Shown here piece by piece: positions 17,208 to 26,146 of a stretch of DNA of 64,000 nucleotides. A model generated the notes under the pieces. It had not been told where the DNA came from. It saw only the letters and a list, made by a program, of their open reading frames with translations, and made no database searches. The stretch is from Bacteroides sp. (lineage in GTDB: Bacteria; Bacteroidota; Bacteroidia; Bacteroidales; Bacteroidaceae): positions 1 to 64,000 of the forward strand of contig NZ_JAQVBV010000005.1 in the NCBI RefSeq assembly GCF_028690125.1, written 5' to 3'. Made by a program: the position numbers and the translations under genes. Within the stretch, counting starts at the first letter, position 1. Every line of letters begins with the position of its first letter.

Positions 17208-19709
17208 CTATGATTGATTTGAAATTGAATTTGTTATAGATCCGTTTTTCGTAAATGTAATTCCCATAGGACTCACATTTACTTTATAAATATCCGGTTC
17301 AAACTGCCGGGATTCCAAGTTGAAATTTCCTGCCTGAAGCGTTGAAAGAGCTATCACATCACCGTCGGCGGACAGGTTATACAAACTAACAATAGCCATA
17401 CTGATCGGATTAGCACTAGTTGAATGAGAAGATTCAATAAATGAGATTTCTGATATTTTATGCCCATTCTCATTATACATTAAGATTGCATTTTTCTGTG
17501 GATCTATTTCTATGCGTTTTCCGGACAATGCAGTAACGATCTTGTTTGATATCACTTTATCAGCAAGCAAAGTATTCACGTCAATCAGTTCCAGATTCAA
17601 ATAACCACCTATCATAATTGCTTTTCCTGTTGTAGCCGCATTCTCAACTAATTGAGAATAATTAGTGTAACCTAGCTGTCGCGCAACATCATCTTTTGCC
17701 GTCATGCTTGCATTGCCGAATGCCTGATTATAAGCAGTCTGAAAATCAGCACTGAAGCTTTCAAAGGTGACGAGACCTTTCAGATTAATATGTGACCCGC
17801 TCAGAAAGATCCCTTCCGGGGTGATATTGAAAAGCGACATCGCCTTGGTTCCATCGGAAAATGTACAACTGGCCCATATTTTTGTACCGTCTTTTTCGGT
17901 TAGCCAGCCGCTTTCCTCTATTTTTTTGGCGATGTTATCAATAGATTTAACGGTAGCTTCTATACTTGTGGCGGTCTGTTCTATTTTACTGTTTATTTCC
18001 TTTTTAAAATCATCCAATGGGCGGTTGGTCAGAGTTACCAGACTGATATAAATATCACCGGTGAATTGTATCAGGAAATCACCGGTGCCATCCCATGTAC
18101 CGGAAAACTCGAAAATTCGTGTTTGGAGATTAGTAGCTATTGGAGCTGTTTTATACAACCCCTGCTTTTCAAAGCCGCAGGTCAGTGTTCCCGGAGTTTT
18201 ACACAGATAGCGGAAAGAAATGTAAAATATGGTTGCTTTCTCAGGTTGGTCAAGATTGCTGTTTAGTTGCCTGACAAAACTATCTTTCAAATGGAGCATA
18301 TACTTATTTTCATAGCTGACAACCTCGGCTATCTTCGTTGCATCAGCGTAATATTCCCCATTAACTACGATAGGTTCTTCCGCCGCGATTACTTCCAGAT
18401 CGGATTCACGCAGCCAGTCCTCCAGATTCAGAGAAAAAGAGGCATTATGAAGATAGTTGTCTTCATCATTGATCCAGTGTTCTACACTTTGAATCTCTGT
18501 TTTTATAAGATTCTCAAGGACCTTTAACTGTGTGGCGATATTGATGCCGGTATTCAAAATGAAGTCACCTACATAGCGGTTTCCTTCAGGGGAAGTAACT
18601 GACACTTCTTTGCCTTCGAGTGAATAGGAATTGATTCCTGTATATTGTTTGAAAGAGGGAGCGTCGGGACCATAGGAGGATAGTATTATCGCATTCTGCC
18701 GCGTCGGATCCGTGCGATTACCTAACTGGCATATTTCATCACCTTCCTCAGGAATATCACTCCCTGTATCAAAATCAGTTTTGCTCAGATCTATATAGTC
18801 TGCACCGATTGCTGTAATCAGTCGCCAATAATATTTATTTGTGGCGTTATAGGATGTGCCTGATTGGTAGTTATCTGTTTTTACCTTAGCCTGGTCATTA
18901 ACGACAAACTGGTTATGGATGATCTTCTCATCCTCCTTATTTTTAAAATAGCAACGATATACGTTCTCTAGTTCATCGACTTTGATACATTTCATTCTAG
19001 CGGGTGATAAGATGAGAGCACCACCTACATGCGATAGGGTTTCTATAATCATCTCGTTAAAGTATGATTTCACCCGAACGAACAGCTCATCGACTTCGAG
19101 ATAAGACTTCTCGGTTAGTGGATCAATCTTAATACATGCACCGGAACCTAATATGCCGGTAATGAATTTACCAAAAGTCGCTCCTAAATCGGCTTGAATC
19201 AAACCTTTCGCAACAAAACCTTTTAAGAAAGTGATAAGACCGGCGGCTTTGTCGTCGTTGTTTTTGCTTAGAACCTTGTCATACACCGGACTAATCGCAT
19301 CCAAATCATAAGCTTCATCTGCATATTTAGCATTTTCAACCTTTCCGGGAATAACCACCCCATCCTCAACTCCAATAACATCACTCAAATTATGTTTATG
19401 AGTCTTTAAGGCATAAGGAGGATTCTTAACTTCGAGTACTTCTGTAACTACTTTTTCAAAATCAGCAACATTCCCTTTAATATCCCCACCAATAGTCAAA
19501 TCCTTATCAACTGTCAAATTACCCTCTATTAGCTGTTCCTTATCCGATGAAATATCATCTCCATAATCCCCCCATACCCTGCGTTCATCATTCCAAAACA
19601 CAACTTCTCCGCTAATCGTGGCATAATCCCCAGGGCATCCTCCATAAGGATAAGTATCCCATACTTTCTCCAAAGTATCAAATACCCCTAAATCACGCTC
19701 GTCCTTCAT
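17208..19709 (-). CDS. Phage tail/baseplate structural protein, 833 aa
   Basis: The N-terminal part has LTVDKDLTIGGDIKGN, a beta-helix-like phrase common in tail fibre and minor tail proteins, and YALKTHKHNLSDVIG, a HxHxxSD-like collar motif of tail fibres. A heptad-rich segment follows (KKEINSKIEQTATSIEATVK, about 555-590), then GIFLSGSHINLKGLVTFESF, as in phage minor structural proteins. It probably connects the neck or baseplate to the giant fibre encoded next. The start overlaps the connector gene by 4 bases. Confidence 0.7.
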   Translation of the reverse strand: MKDERDLGVFDTLEKVWDTYPYGGCPGDYATISGEVVFWNDERRVWGDYGDDISSDKEQLIEGNLTVDKDLTIGGDIKGNVADFEKVVTEVLEVKNPPYALKTHKHNLSDVIGVEDGVVIPGKVENAKYADEAYDLDAISPVYDKVLSKNNDDKAAGLITFLKGFVAKGLIQADLGATFGKFITGILGSGACIKIDPLTEKSYLEVDELFVRVKSYFNEMIIETLSHVGGALILSPARMKCIKVDELENVYRCYFKNKEDEKIIHNQFVVNDQAKVKTDNYQSGTSYNATNKYYWRLITAIGADYIDLSKTDFDTGSDIPEEGDEICQLGNRTDPTRQNAIILSSYGPDAPSFKQYTGINSYSLEGKEVSVTSPEGNRYVGDFILNTGINIATQLKVLENLIKTEIQSVEHWINDEDNYLHNASFSLNLEDWLRESDLEVIAAEEPIVVNGEYYADATKIAEVVSYENKYMLHLKDSFVRQLNSNLDQPEKATIFYISFRYLCKTPGTLTCGFEKQGLYKTAPIATNLQTRIFEFSGTWDGTGDFLIQFTGDIYISLVTLTNRPLDDFKKEINSKIEQTATSIEATVKSIDNIAKKIEESGWLTEKDGTKIWASCTFSDGTKAMSLFNITPEGIFLSGSHINLKGLVTFESFSADFQTAYNQAFGNASMTAKDDVARQLGYTNYSQLVENAATTGKAIMIGGYLNLELIDVNTLLADKVISNKIVTALSGKRIEIDPQKNAILMYNENGHKISEISFIESSHSTSANPISMAIVSLYNLSADGDVIALSTLQAGNFNLESRQFEPDIYKVNVSPMGITFTKNGSITNSISNQS

Positions 19710-20347
19710 TTTAAAAAATCTTTAGCGATTGAAAACAACACTTGACCCTGTTCCTTCTCCTTATATGTTTGACATACCATTCCAGCTGTATAATAAACAA
19801 TAGGCATATAAATATGAGCGCAAATATCAACAATCCCATTCTTTATTGAAGGATAAGGCAAATACTTTGCAACTTTAACACCAACAGACGCCCCACCAAC
19901 ACACGAGTAGAACTCCATCACCTTTCCCGTAGGATAAGTTGTTATTGCACAAACAGGCTTATCAATACCTCCTCTAATACCCGAAAACTTAGACTTTTGC
20001 AAAAAGTATAAAGGATCCGTATCTTCAATCGGAATCACCACAGGCCTCTTCCAATCACTCATCTGAAAGACAACTAATCTCATAAAATCATCAGGAAGAA
20101 CAGTATACCCCATACCCTTACCACTCGATCCACTTTCCCAATACAAATTTGAAGCGAAATTCACTCCACTGTCCAACAGTCGTGAAGGAGCCATTTCAGT
20201 TATACATCTTGTAGCATCCAAAATTTTCTGCTCAATAATAGCGTCCATAGAAAGAGTATAGACATCATCAATAAAAAATGTATTAACCTCATTTTCATCC
20301 AAAGCCTTCCGGACATCCTTAACCACCTCTTGAACGCTATAATTCAT
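19706..20347 (-). CDS. Putative head-tail connector/adaptor protein, 213 aa
   Basis: The conserved-looking phrases SMDAIIEQKILDATRCITEM, VLPDDFMRLVVFQMSDWKRP and FLQKSKFSGIRGGIDKP are of the type found in small connector/ring proteins of Bacteroides phages (from memory). It sits between the capsid genes and the tail genes, where adaptors usually lie. It starts one base after the 149-aa gene. No catalytic motif is seen. Confidence 0.6.
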   Translation of the reverse strand: MNYSVQEVVKDVRKALDENEVNTFFIDDVYTLSMDAIIEQKILDATRCITEMAPSRLLDSGVNFASNLYWESGSSGKGMGYTVLPDDFMRLVVFQMSDWKRPVVIPIEDTDPLYFLQKSKFSGIRGGIDKPVCAITTYPTGKVMEFYSCVGGASVGVKVAKYLPYPSIKNGIVDICAHIYMPIVYYTAGMVCQTYKEKEQGQVLFSIAKDFLK

Positions 20348-20348
20348 C

Positions 20349-20798
20349 TTATTTCAAATTAGGAAATTCTACACCAAGTTCCTGCGCGTAAGCCAATATG
20401 TTATCCTTACTACGGATTGTCTTATCGCAACCCTTAGTAATCAGATACTCCTTAGCTTCAGCAAATGAAATAATGCCCTCTTGAATATCCTTCGGTTCAC
20501 CTCCATTCTTGCCCTGTGAATATTTTTCGCCTTCCAATCCTGAAGACCCCTCACCACCCCCAAAAGAATCATTCGCAACCTTCCCTTTCTCTTTGTCCGA
20601 TTCCTCTTCAATAATCTCCTTCACTTCAATAATACTCCCGAATTGTTCCAATCCCTCAATTCCTCTTTGCACCTCCATGTCATTGGTACGATACTGGCTT
20701 CTACCCCCCGTCATAGAATCAAAAATAATTCTTCTCTTATTCCCACCAATTTTCAGATTAAAAGAAATCTCAGACACACATCTATATACTTTTATCAT
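20349..20798 (-). CDS. Capsid-associated hypothetical protein, 149 aa
   Basis: Three parts are visible: a beta-rich N-terminus (IKVYRCVSEISFNLKIGG, 2-19), a long acidic Gly/Ser-rich linker (about 62-108) and a C-terminal helical hairpin (EAKEYLITKGCDKTIRSKD). A flexible linker between two small ends fits a head decoration or head-fibre protein. It lies directly after the major capsid gene. Function is inferred from position only. Confidence 0.6.
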   Translation of the reverse strand: MIKVYRCVSEISFNLKIGGNKRRIIFDSMTGGRSQYRTNDMEVQRGIEGLEQFGSIIEVKEIIEEESDKEKGKVANDSFGGGEGSSGLEGEKYSQGKNGGEPKDIQEGIISFAEAKEYLITKGCDKTIRSKDNILAYAQELGVEFPNLK

Positions 20799-20861
20799 AT
20801 CCGAATAAAAATTAAAAAAGGAGCGGGATAACTCCGCCCCCTAAGTTTATACTCCAATTAA

Positions 20862-22235
20862 TTATGCTGCTTTAGCCAACTTCAAACGAGCATGTGCCTT
20901 AGCGTATCTCAAATAAACACAACTGATCTCCTGCAATACGATTGCGTCAGTATTTCTAACCCCAGCAGATTTTAAGTCCAAAATATTTCTGCTCCAGCTC
21001 ACAAACGTACGCTTAGTCAAAAACTGAGGATCAAGAACCAAGCCACAATCACTCATACCATTCTGATCGAACAACTCATGATGAATAACCAATACTTCCC
21101 CAAAATCTGTATCAAAACTCTTAAACTTCAAGCTCCAATTCTCCACACTCTCCTTCAAACGGAACTTATCCGATTTAATCTTAGAGAAAGCAGCGAGCAT
21201 ATCACTTCCAGCAAAAAGAATTTTCCGTTTATTGCCCACTCCGACACCAGTAAACAAATCCTTCGTGATATCCACCAGTTCATTATCTGTAATTTCAGCC
21301 TCTCCAGTAGTAGTATTCCAGTCTCCTACAATAATATCCTTTCCAGCCATCCACCAGATACCTCCAGTAAACCATACACTCTGTTTTTTCACCGGATGTT
21401 TAGCTTTTCCTTTCACTCCAAACAAGAAGGTATTCTCCATACCCATTCTCATATCAAAAATCGAATCTTCCTCCAAATCACTGAAGTTCCAATCCACCTC
21501 TTTACTTTGCAACTTATCAAGTGTAGACTGCTCCACCTGCGTCATAAAGTTCTGGCAGTACTGAACCTCCGGAGTAGGAATATTACTAAACGAACTAGTC
21601 TGAGCATCCAACTCTGCGCAAGCCTTACCCATACGTATTATAACCGTATTAATTGGAATAGCTGGAATCCATATATTATTTCCATTACCATCCTTCTTTC
21701 CATTCACCGCATACACTAAAGGATTACCCGAAGCTGCAGCACCAGATACACAAAGAACCAGTTCCTTAGTATCTTGAGTAGTACCATCTTGCTTATACCC
21801 CATAACACCTATTACACGTATCGTATCTGACTCACCAAACATATCAGGATCATTCACTACAATTTCAGCCGTATTACCCGTAGTCTGTGCTGAAAAAGCA
21901 GCAGTCAATTTTCCCTTAATCGGACGAGTACCAACAGTATAATACTTTACCTCCATACTCTTTGTACCCATAGCTTTCGCATGGCGAGTAATCTGATCAA
22001 TCGGAGTAGCCATTGGACGAATTTTCGTGATTCTCTTGTCAATTTCCTGAGTGTAAAGTTCATCCACCGCTTCTTTCCCGTCTGTTATAGTAGAAGCACC
22101 GGGTATAGTTTTACCCGCATCCGGCAAGTTAATCGCACTTTCTGCAAACATAACACAACCCGAAGCACCTGTCAAAAATGCGATGAGCATTAGGAGCATT
22201 GCCCCCATAAACTTTAAAACAAAACCTTTTTCCAT
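20862..22235 (-). CDS. Major capsid protein, SU10/DUF5309-like, 457 aa
   Basis: Length, position after a scaffold gene and phrases such as IDQITRHAKAMGTKSMEVKY and LVLDPQFLTKRTFVSWSRNI fit the SU10-type (DUF5309) HK97-fold capsid proteins. The N-terminus is odd: residues 8-25 (KFMGAMLLMLIAFLTGAS) form a strongly hydrophobic stretch followed by GC and small residues, like a signal peptide or lipobox. Mature capsid proteins normally lack such a segment, so it is presumably removed or used at the membrane. The gene starts 28 bases after the scaffold stop. A phage rhomboid protease gene is encoded nearby on the other strand. Confidence 0.8.
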   Translation of the reverse strand: MEKGFVLKFMGAMLLMLIAFLTGASGCVMFAESAINLPDAGKTIPGASTITDGKEAVDELYTQEIDKRITKIRPMATPIDQITRHAKAMGTKSMEVKYYTVGTRPIKGKLTAAFSAQTTGNTAEIVVNDPDMFGESDTIRVIGVMGYKQDGTTQDTKELVLCVSGAAASGNPLVYAVNGKKDGNGNNIWIPAIPINTVIIRMGKACAELDAQTSSFSNIPTPEVQYCQNFMTQVEQSTLDKLQSKEVDWNFSDLEEDSIFDMRMGMENTFLFGVKGKAKHPVKKQSVWFTGGIWWMAGKDIIVGDWNTTTGEAEITDNELVDITKDLFTGVGVGNKRKILFAGSDMLAAFSKIKSDKFRLKESVENWSLKFKSFDTDFGEVLVIHHELFDQNGMSDCGLVLDPQFLTKRTFVSWSRNILDLKSAGVRNTDAIVLQEISCVYLRYAKAHARLKLAKAA

Positions 22236-22263
22236 TTTTTTGTCTATATTTAATTAATAACTA

Positions 22264-23052
22264 TTATTTCCTACCTCTCTTCCAAATATCATCAGGATCA
22301 TCATCCGAATACTTAGCCAACGCACCCTCAATTATAGGCCTCTTACTTACATTATCGTTCAATGCCCCCTGCCCACCCAATTGAGGCGGAATACCCTCGG
22401 GAACAGTCTTCTTCTTCTTCTCTTTGTCAATCCTTGCATTTCTTCCCTTTATTTCAGCCTCATACGCAGCGTTCTCAATATCCATGTCATGATTAAGCCC
22501 CTTTAACAACATCATCCATGTCTCTTTAGTCACCTTATCTACGATAGCATCTTCCTGAATCTGAGCAAACATTTCAAAGGCCTTGTCTGCGTCTTCATCA
22601 CTACCCCCCAGCTCATTCCTTGCCTCTTCCAACGCATCCATAGAAATCAATATGTTCCGCTTCGCCTCCTCTTCCAGTTTGCTATTTTTCGACTGTCTTT
22701 CAAGATAAGCATTCTGTTTTTCTACAATCTTTTCTTTCATATCCGGATCATCCAAAGCAGTCCTTATTTCATCCTGTCCGAAATTATCTATCAGATACAA
22801 TAGAGGATTTTCACCATTAGTCATAGCTAAAAACATGCTAGCAACTCTTGGATCCTTATTAAAAGCCCTCAACAATTTTTCTTCATTCTTCTTGTAACCC
22901 TTCAATTCTCCGTCGTAAGAGTCGTAATCGTCGTTAATGGAACCGTATAAAGCATCCTCATCTTCATAGTTCAAATCCGGTCGCTTAGCTTTCATCCGTT
23001 CAATAAAAAGATCCTTTTTGCTCTTAACATCCTGTTTTTCGATACTTTCCAT
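22264..23052 (-). CDS. Putative capsid scaffold protein, 262 aa
   Basis: Charged, almost wholly helical protein (NAYLERQSKNSKLEEEAKRN, MDALEEARNELGGSDEDADK) with an acidic N-terminal part and a basic C-terminus (DIWKRGRK). It is the first gene of the late operon, immediately before the major capsid gene, the usual place of a scaffold. No protease motif is visible. Its presumed promoter elements are at 23086-23093 and 23116-23130. Confidence 0.65.
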   Translation of the reverse strand: MESIEKQDVKSKKDLFIERMKAKRPDLNYEDEDALYGSINDDYDSYDGELKGYKKNEEKLLRAFNKDPRVASMFLAMTNGENPLLYLIDNFGQDEIRTALDDPDMKEKIVEKQNAYLERQSKNSKLEEEAKRNILISMDALEEARNELGGSDEDADKAFEMFAQIQEDAIVDKVTKETWMMLLKGLNHDMDIENAAYEAEIKGRNARIDKEKKKKTVPEGIPPQLGGQGALNDNVSKRPIIEGALAKYSDDDPDDIWKRGRK

Positions 23053-23085
23053 ACATTTACTATTTTACGCCATTATTATTGAAAG

Positions 23086-23093
23086 CAAATGTA
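23086..23093 (-). promoter_or_regulatory. -7-like box before the late operon
   Basis: The coding strand reads TACATTTG, matching TAnnTTTG, 34 bases before the scaffold start. The shared phage element lies about 23 bases further upstream, so it could act as an activator site or replace the -33 box. Confidence 0.45.
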
Positions 23094-23115
23094 CAATCCG
23101 CATTTATATATGTTT

Positions 23116-23130
23116 TTCTACATATTAACG
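23116..23130 (-). promoter_or_regulatory. Shared phage late-promoter element, copy 2
   Basis: The coding strand reads CGTTAATATGTAGAA, 13 of 15 bases as in copy 1 (5716-5730), 64-78 bases before the scaffold start. ACATAT here also pairs with ATATGT just to its left. Confidence 0.55.
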
Positions 23131-23149
23131 AGCATACTTCATTTCTCAT

Positions 23150-23157
23150 TAACTTTG
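23150..23157 (+). promoter_or_regulatory. -7 box of the rightward packaging block
   Basis: TAACTTTG matches TAnnTTTG and lies 39 bases before the start at 23197. No good -33 box is seen. Confidence 0.45.
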
Positions 23158-23196
23158 TATCTGTCAGCATGATAATATTCTATTTTTATTTCACTT

Positions 23197-23643
23197 ATGG
23201 GAAAAAGAGGAAAAAAGGGCCGATTCTTTGAATATAGAGATGAACGAAACTCAGATCTCTTACGAGTGTTTCGTGAATGCATAATGTCTTCTCCTGAAGA
23301 AGAAAGTATGGAATCCGTATATCAACGTATTGTCCAAACTAAATCAAAACGCTTCTGGGTCTCGGAAGAACAAGCCTCCAAAGTAATATCCTACATGATG
23401 AAAGGGAACAATATAGACTATATGGGAAAGAATAAAAGAAAAATGTTTGAAGAAATTCTTAGCCGGGTAACAAAGCTACACCAAAATAACCCAGATATAC
23501 GCATTTTCAAGTTAGTAGAAATAGTAGTAGCGCAAGAAGCACCATGTTTCTACATGACACCCGGATCAGCGAAAGTAATCATCAGTCAGATAAAGTCAAA
23601 ATGGTGCCAACAAAGATTACAATTATTACGATTCTTACGATAA
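23197..23643 (+). CDS. Putative terminase small subunit / DNA-binding protein, 148 aa
   Basis: Basic, helical protein with an N-terminal MGKRGKKGRFFEYRDERNSD and two repeats of similar plan (MESVYQRIVQTKSKRFWVSE... and ILSRVTKLHQNNPDIRIFKL...), each followed by a helix with a Tyr-Met pair (ISYMMKG, FYMTPGS). It is the first gene of the block that encodes the large terminase, where the small subunit normally lies. The assignment rests on position and composition, not on a recognised domain. Its 3' end overlaps the rhomboid gene. Confidence 0.5.
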   Translation: MGKRGKKGRFFEYRDERNSDLLRVFRECIMSSPEEESMESVYQRIVQTKSKRFWVSEEQASKVISYMMKGNNIDYMGKNKRKMFEEILSRVTKLHQNNPDIRIFKLVEIVVAQEAPCFYMTPGSAKVIISQIKSKWCQQRLQLLRFLR

Positions 23644-24083
23644 TATACTGTGCTGGAATCCCATCCGATTCATACGGAGTTTCGTCCACCTCCCCTTGGT
23701 GGACTCATTTCACATATCAATTTTTACATGGAAGTTTTATACACCTATTATCCAATGCCTACGCTTTATGGTTTTGTTTAAATAAGAAAAACGCCTCATT
23801 TAAGAATCTCCTGTCAATATACCTAATGTCAGTATTGGCGTCTTTCATCATACCCTCTTCAATACCCACAGTTGGATCATCCGGAATGATCTTCTCTATA
23901 ATAGGAATCAATCTCATATCAGCCCCTACTAAAAGAAATATTATATACACAACCATTATACTGATTACAGGATTCATAATCCCACATATAGCAGGTGGCA
24001 TCCATTTGACATGTTTTATTCTAGGATTCACAGTGTCTGCCATTTACAAGAACATAAATCGTTTTAAAAATGACTGTTGCTGA
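23601..24083 (+). CDS. Rhomboid-family intramembrane serine protease, 160 aa
   Basis: The core rhomboid motifs are all present: THFTYQFLHGSFIHLLSNAY (the H-x3-N element), GSSG with catalytic Ser94, and GGIHLT with His135 in the last helix. About six membrane helices fit the minimal GlpG-like core. Rhomboids cut substrate membrane helices near small, helix-breaking residues. I chose the start at 23601; an in-frame ATG at 23544 adds 19 polar residues that look like frame overlap with the previous gene. It overlaps the upstream gene by 43 bases and large terminase by 14, so it is an integral part of the packaging block. A plausible substrate is the hydrophobic N-terminus of the capsid protein. 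Confidence 0.85.
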   Translation: MVPTKITIITILTIIYCAGIPSDSYGVSSTSPWWTHFTYQFLHGSFIHLLSNAYALWFCLNKKNASFKNLLSIYLMSVLASFIIPSSIPTVGSSGMIFSIIGINLISAPTKRNIIYTTIILITGFIIPHIAGGIHLTCFILGFTVSAIYKNINRFKNDCC

Positions 24084-26136
24084 TATTATAAAAGAGAATA
24101 AGAAAAGGCTGAATTTGATCAATAGCACATTCAACCCACTCACTGGAGAAGGATCACCCTTAGAGAGAGTTCCCCTTCGAATATCTGACTATGTTCTCCC
24201 TATCCAGTATATCCCCAAATCAATGGCCAACAAAAAACTAGTCATTAAATTATCCAAAAGTGGATCCATATTATCATTTTTAAAATCCATAAATGTGCCA
24301 GATGATGAAATAGAGCAAGAGCGGGAAAACCTAATTAAACAGTTCGTCCTACTAAGAATAAAACATGACTTCCCCTTTTGGGCATACTCTTACGTCAAAA
24401 TAAAGAATAAGTTTGGAGGGAAAAACATACCATTCAAACTCAATCGCCCCCAAAGGAAACTCCTATCAGTACTCGAAAAGATGAGACTTTCGGGACTTCC
24501 CATACGCATAATACTCCTCAAAGCTCGTCAATGGGGAGGATCTACCTTAGTACAAATCTATATGGCATGGATTCAGCTGGTCCATAAAGAAGGATTCTAC
24601 TCCGCTATCGTAGCTCAAGATGCCGGTACCTCCCGCAAAATACGTGCTATGTACTCTAAGATGCTAAAAGAGTACCCACCCGAATTACTAGATTTAGATC
24701 CTTCTCGGCAACTGGAATTAACACCCTATGAAGGCTCTCATAATGATACAATCATCTCCCAAAAAGGAGAATTAGCAAGAGATTCAGTAATATGTATCGG
24801 AACAGCCGAGCGACCGGATTCAATTCGTGGTGGTGATATATCCTTAGCTCATATGTCCGAAGTAGGACTCTGGAAAGCCACCGACGGGAAAACTCCGGAA
24901 GACATAATACGCTCCGTATCCTCCTCCATCCTTTTAGAACCACTAACTATGGACGTCATAGAATCAACAGCCAACGGAACCGGTAACTTCTTCCACACTG
25001 AATGGCTTGCTGCCAAGGATAATAAATCAGACCGGACGCCAGTATTCGTTTCGTGGTTCGAGATCGATATGTATTCAAAGCCATTCAAGTCAGATCGTGA
25101 GAAAGAATATTTTATCAACTTCCTCATAGATAATAGAGAAAATACAGAAGAAACATCTCGTTCCGAGAGTGGACGCTATCTATGGCGGCTATGGAAAATG
25201 GGAGCAACGCTCGAAGCCATCAACTGGTATGTAAGCAAGCGCAAGTCCTACAACTCACATTCCGACATGGCAGCCGAGTTTCCATCTGATGATATCGAAG
25301 CATTCAAGCACTCCGGAAAAAAAGTATTCGACCAATATGCAGTAGAAGAATTACGCAAATACTGTCGGGACCCTCGATTCAAAGGAGAAGTAAGAGGAGA
25401 AGCCACCGAAGGGAAAAAAGCCCTGTTCTCTACAAAGTTCGTACCAGATAATCAAGGATTATTCAAAGTTTGGGAACTCCCCGACAAAGAAATAATCGTT
25501 AGCAATCGCTACCTTGTAGTAGTCGATGTCGGTGGTCGATCAGACAAAGCCGATTTTTCCATAATAACAATCTTAGATCGATTCTGGCTCATGTATGGCG
25601 ACAAGCCGGTTATAGTAGCCGAATGGAGTGGACACATCCGACACGACCTCCTGGCATGGAAAATGGCACAAATAGCCGAATTCTACAACCGCGCACTCTT
25701 AGTAGTCGAAAGCAATACTTATGAAAAAGACCAAGATACTGACGGAGACCACACCGAATACATCCTAAATCAAATAGGAGAAGTATACTCCAATATGTAC
25801 AAACGAGAAGCCTCCGAACAATCTATAAAAGAAGGACGCCCCACCATGTGGGGATTCCAAACAAACAGGCTCACTAAACCATTGATAATAGACAATTTAG
25901 TAAGATACATTGAAGAACAACTATACATAGAAAGAGACAATGATACTATTGATGAATACCTCTGTTATGAAAAGAAAAAAAATGGAGCTTTTGGCGCAAT
26001 AGATGGGAAACACGATGACAAGCTAATGACTCGAGCCATCGCCCTACACATATCCAACAATATGCCAATACCTAAAATAATAGAAAATAAACCCAAAGCA
26101 GCCAAGAGGAAAGTCATTTCTGCCGCTACTTTATAA
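24070..26136 (+). CDS. terL: Terminase large subunit, 688 aa
   Basis: ATPase and nuclease of the DNA packaging motor. The Walker A-like motif KARQWGGST is at 151-159. The Walker B-like segment LAHMSEVG has Glu264. The C-terminal RNase H-like nuclease has Asp486 in VVDVGGRSDKADFS, then LLVVESNTYEKD and GKHDDKLMTRA. The length is slightly above the usual 450-650. The protein docks on the portal, which here is encoded on the opposite strand downstream. It overlaps the rhomboid gene by 14 bases. Confidence 0.92.
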   Translation: MTVADIIKENKKRLNLINSTFNPLTGEGSPLERVPLRISDYVLPIQYIPKSMANKKLVIKLSKSGSILSFLKSINVPDDEIEQERENLIKQFVLLRIKHDFPFWAYSYVKIKNKFGGKNIPFKLNRPQRKLLSVLEKMRLSGLPIRIILLKARQWGGSTLVQIYMAWIQLVHKEGFYSAIVAQDAGTSRKIRAMYSKMLKEYPPELLDLDPSRQLELTPYEGSHNDTIISQKGELARDSVICIGTAERPDSIRGGDISLAHMSEVGLWKATDGKTPEDIIRSVSSSILLEPLTMDVIESTANGTGNFFHTEWLAAKDNKSDRTPVFVSWFEIDMYSKPFKSDREKEYFINFLIDNRENTEETSRSESGRYLWRLWKMGATLEAINWYVSKRKSYNSHSDMAAEFPSDDIEAFKHSGKKVFDQYAVEELRKYCRDPRFKGEVRGEATEGKKALFSTKFVPDNQGLFKVWELPDKEIIVSNRYLVVVDVGGRSDKADFSIITILDRFWLMYGDKPVIVAEWSGHIRHDLLAWKMAQIAEFYNRALLVVESNTYEKDQDTDGDHTEYILNQIGEVYSNMYKREASEQSIKEGRPTMWGFQTNRLTKPLIIDNLVRYIEEQLYIERDNDTIDEYLCYEKKKNGAFGAIDGKHDDKLMTRAIALHISNNMPIPKIIENKPKAAKRKVISAATL

Positions 26137-26146
26137 AAAACAAATT

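Noticed and set aside
9658..17239. Many 60-140 codon frames opposite or within the giant tail gene
   Set aside because: Their products lack any domain character and the main frame is continuous with clear domains.
24070..26136. Frameshift in terL because of its length
   Set aside because: Walker A, Walker B and nuclease motifs are in one frame and in order.
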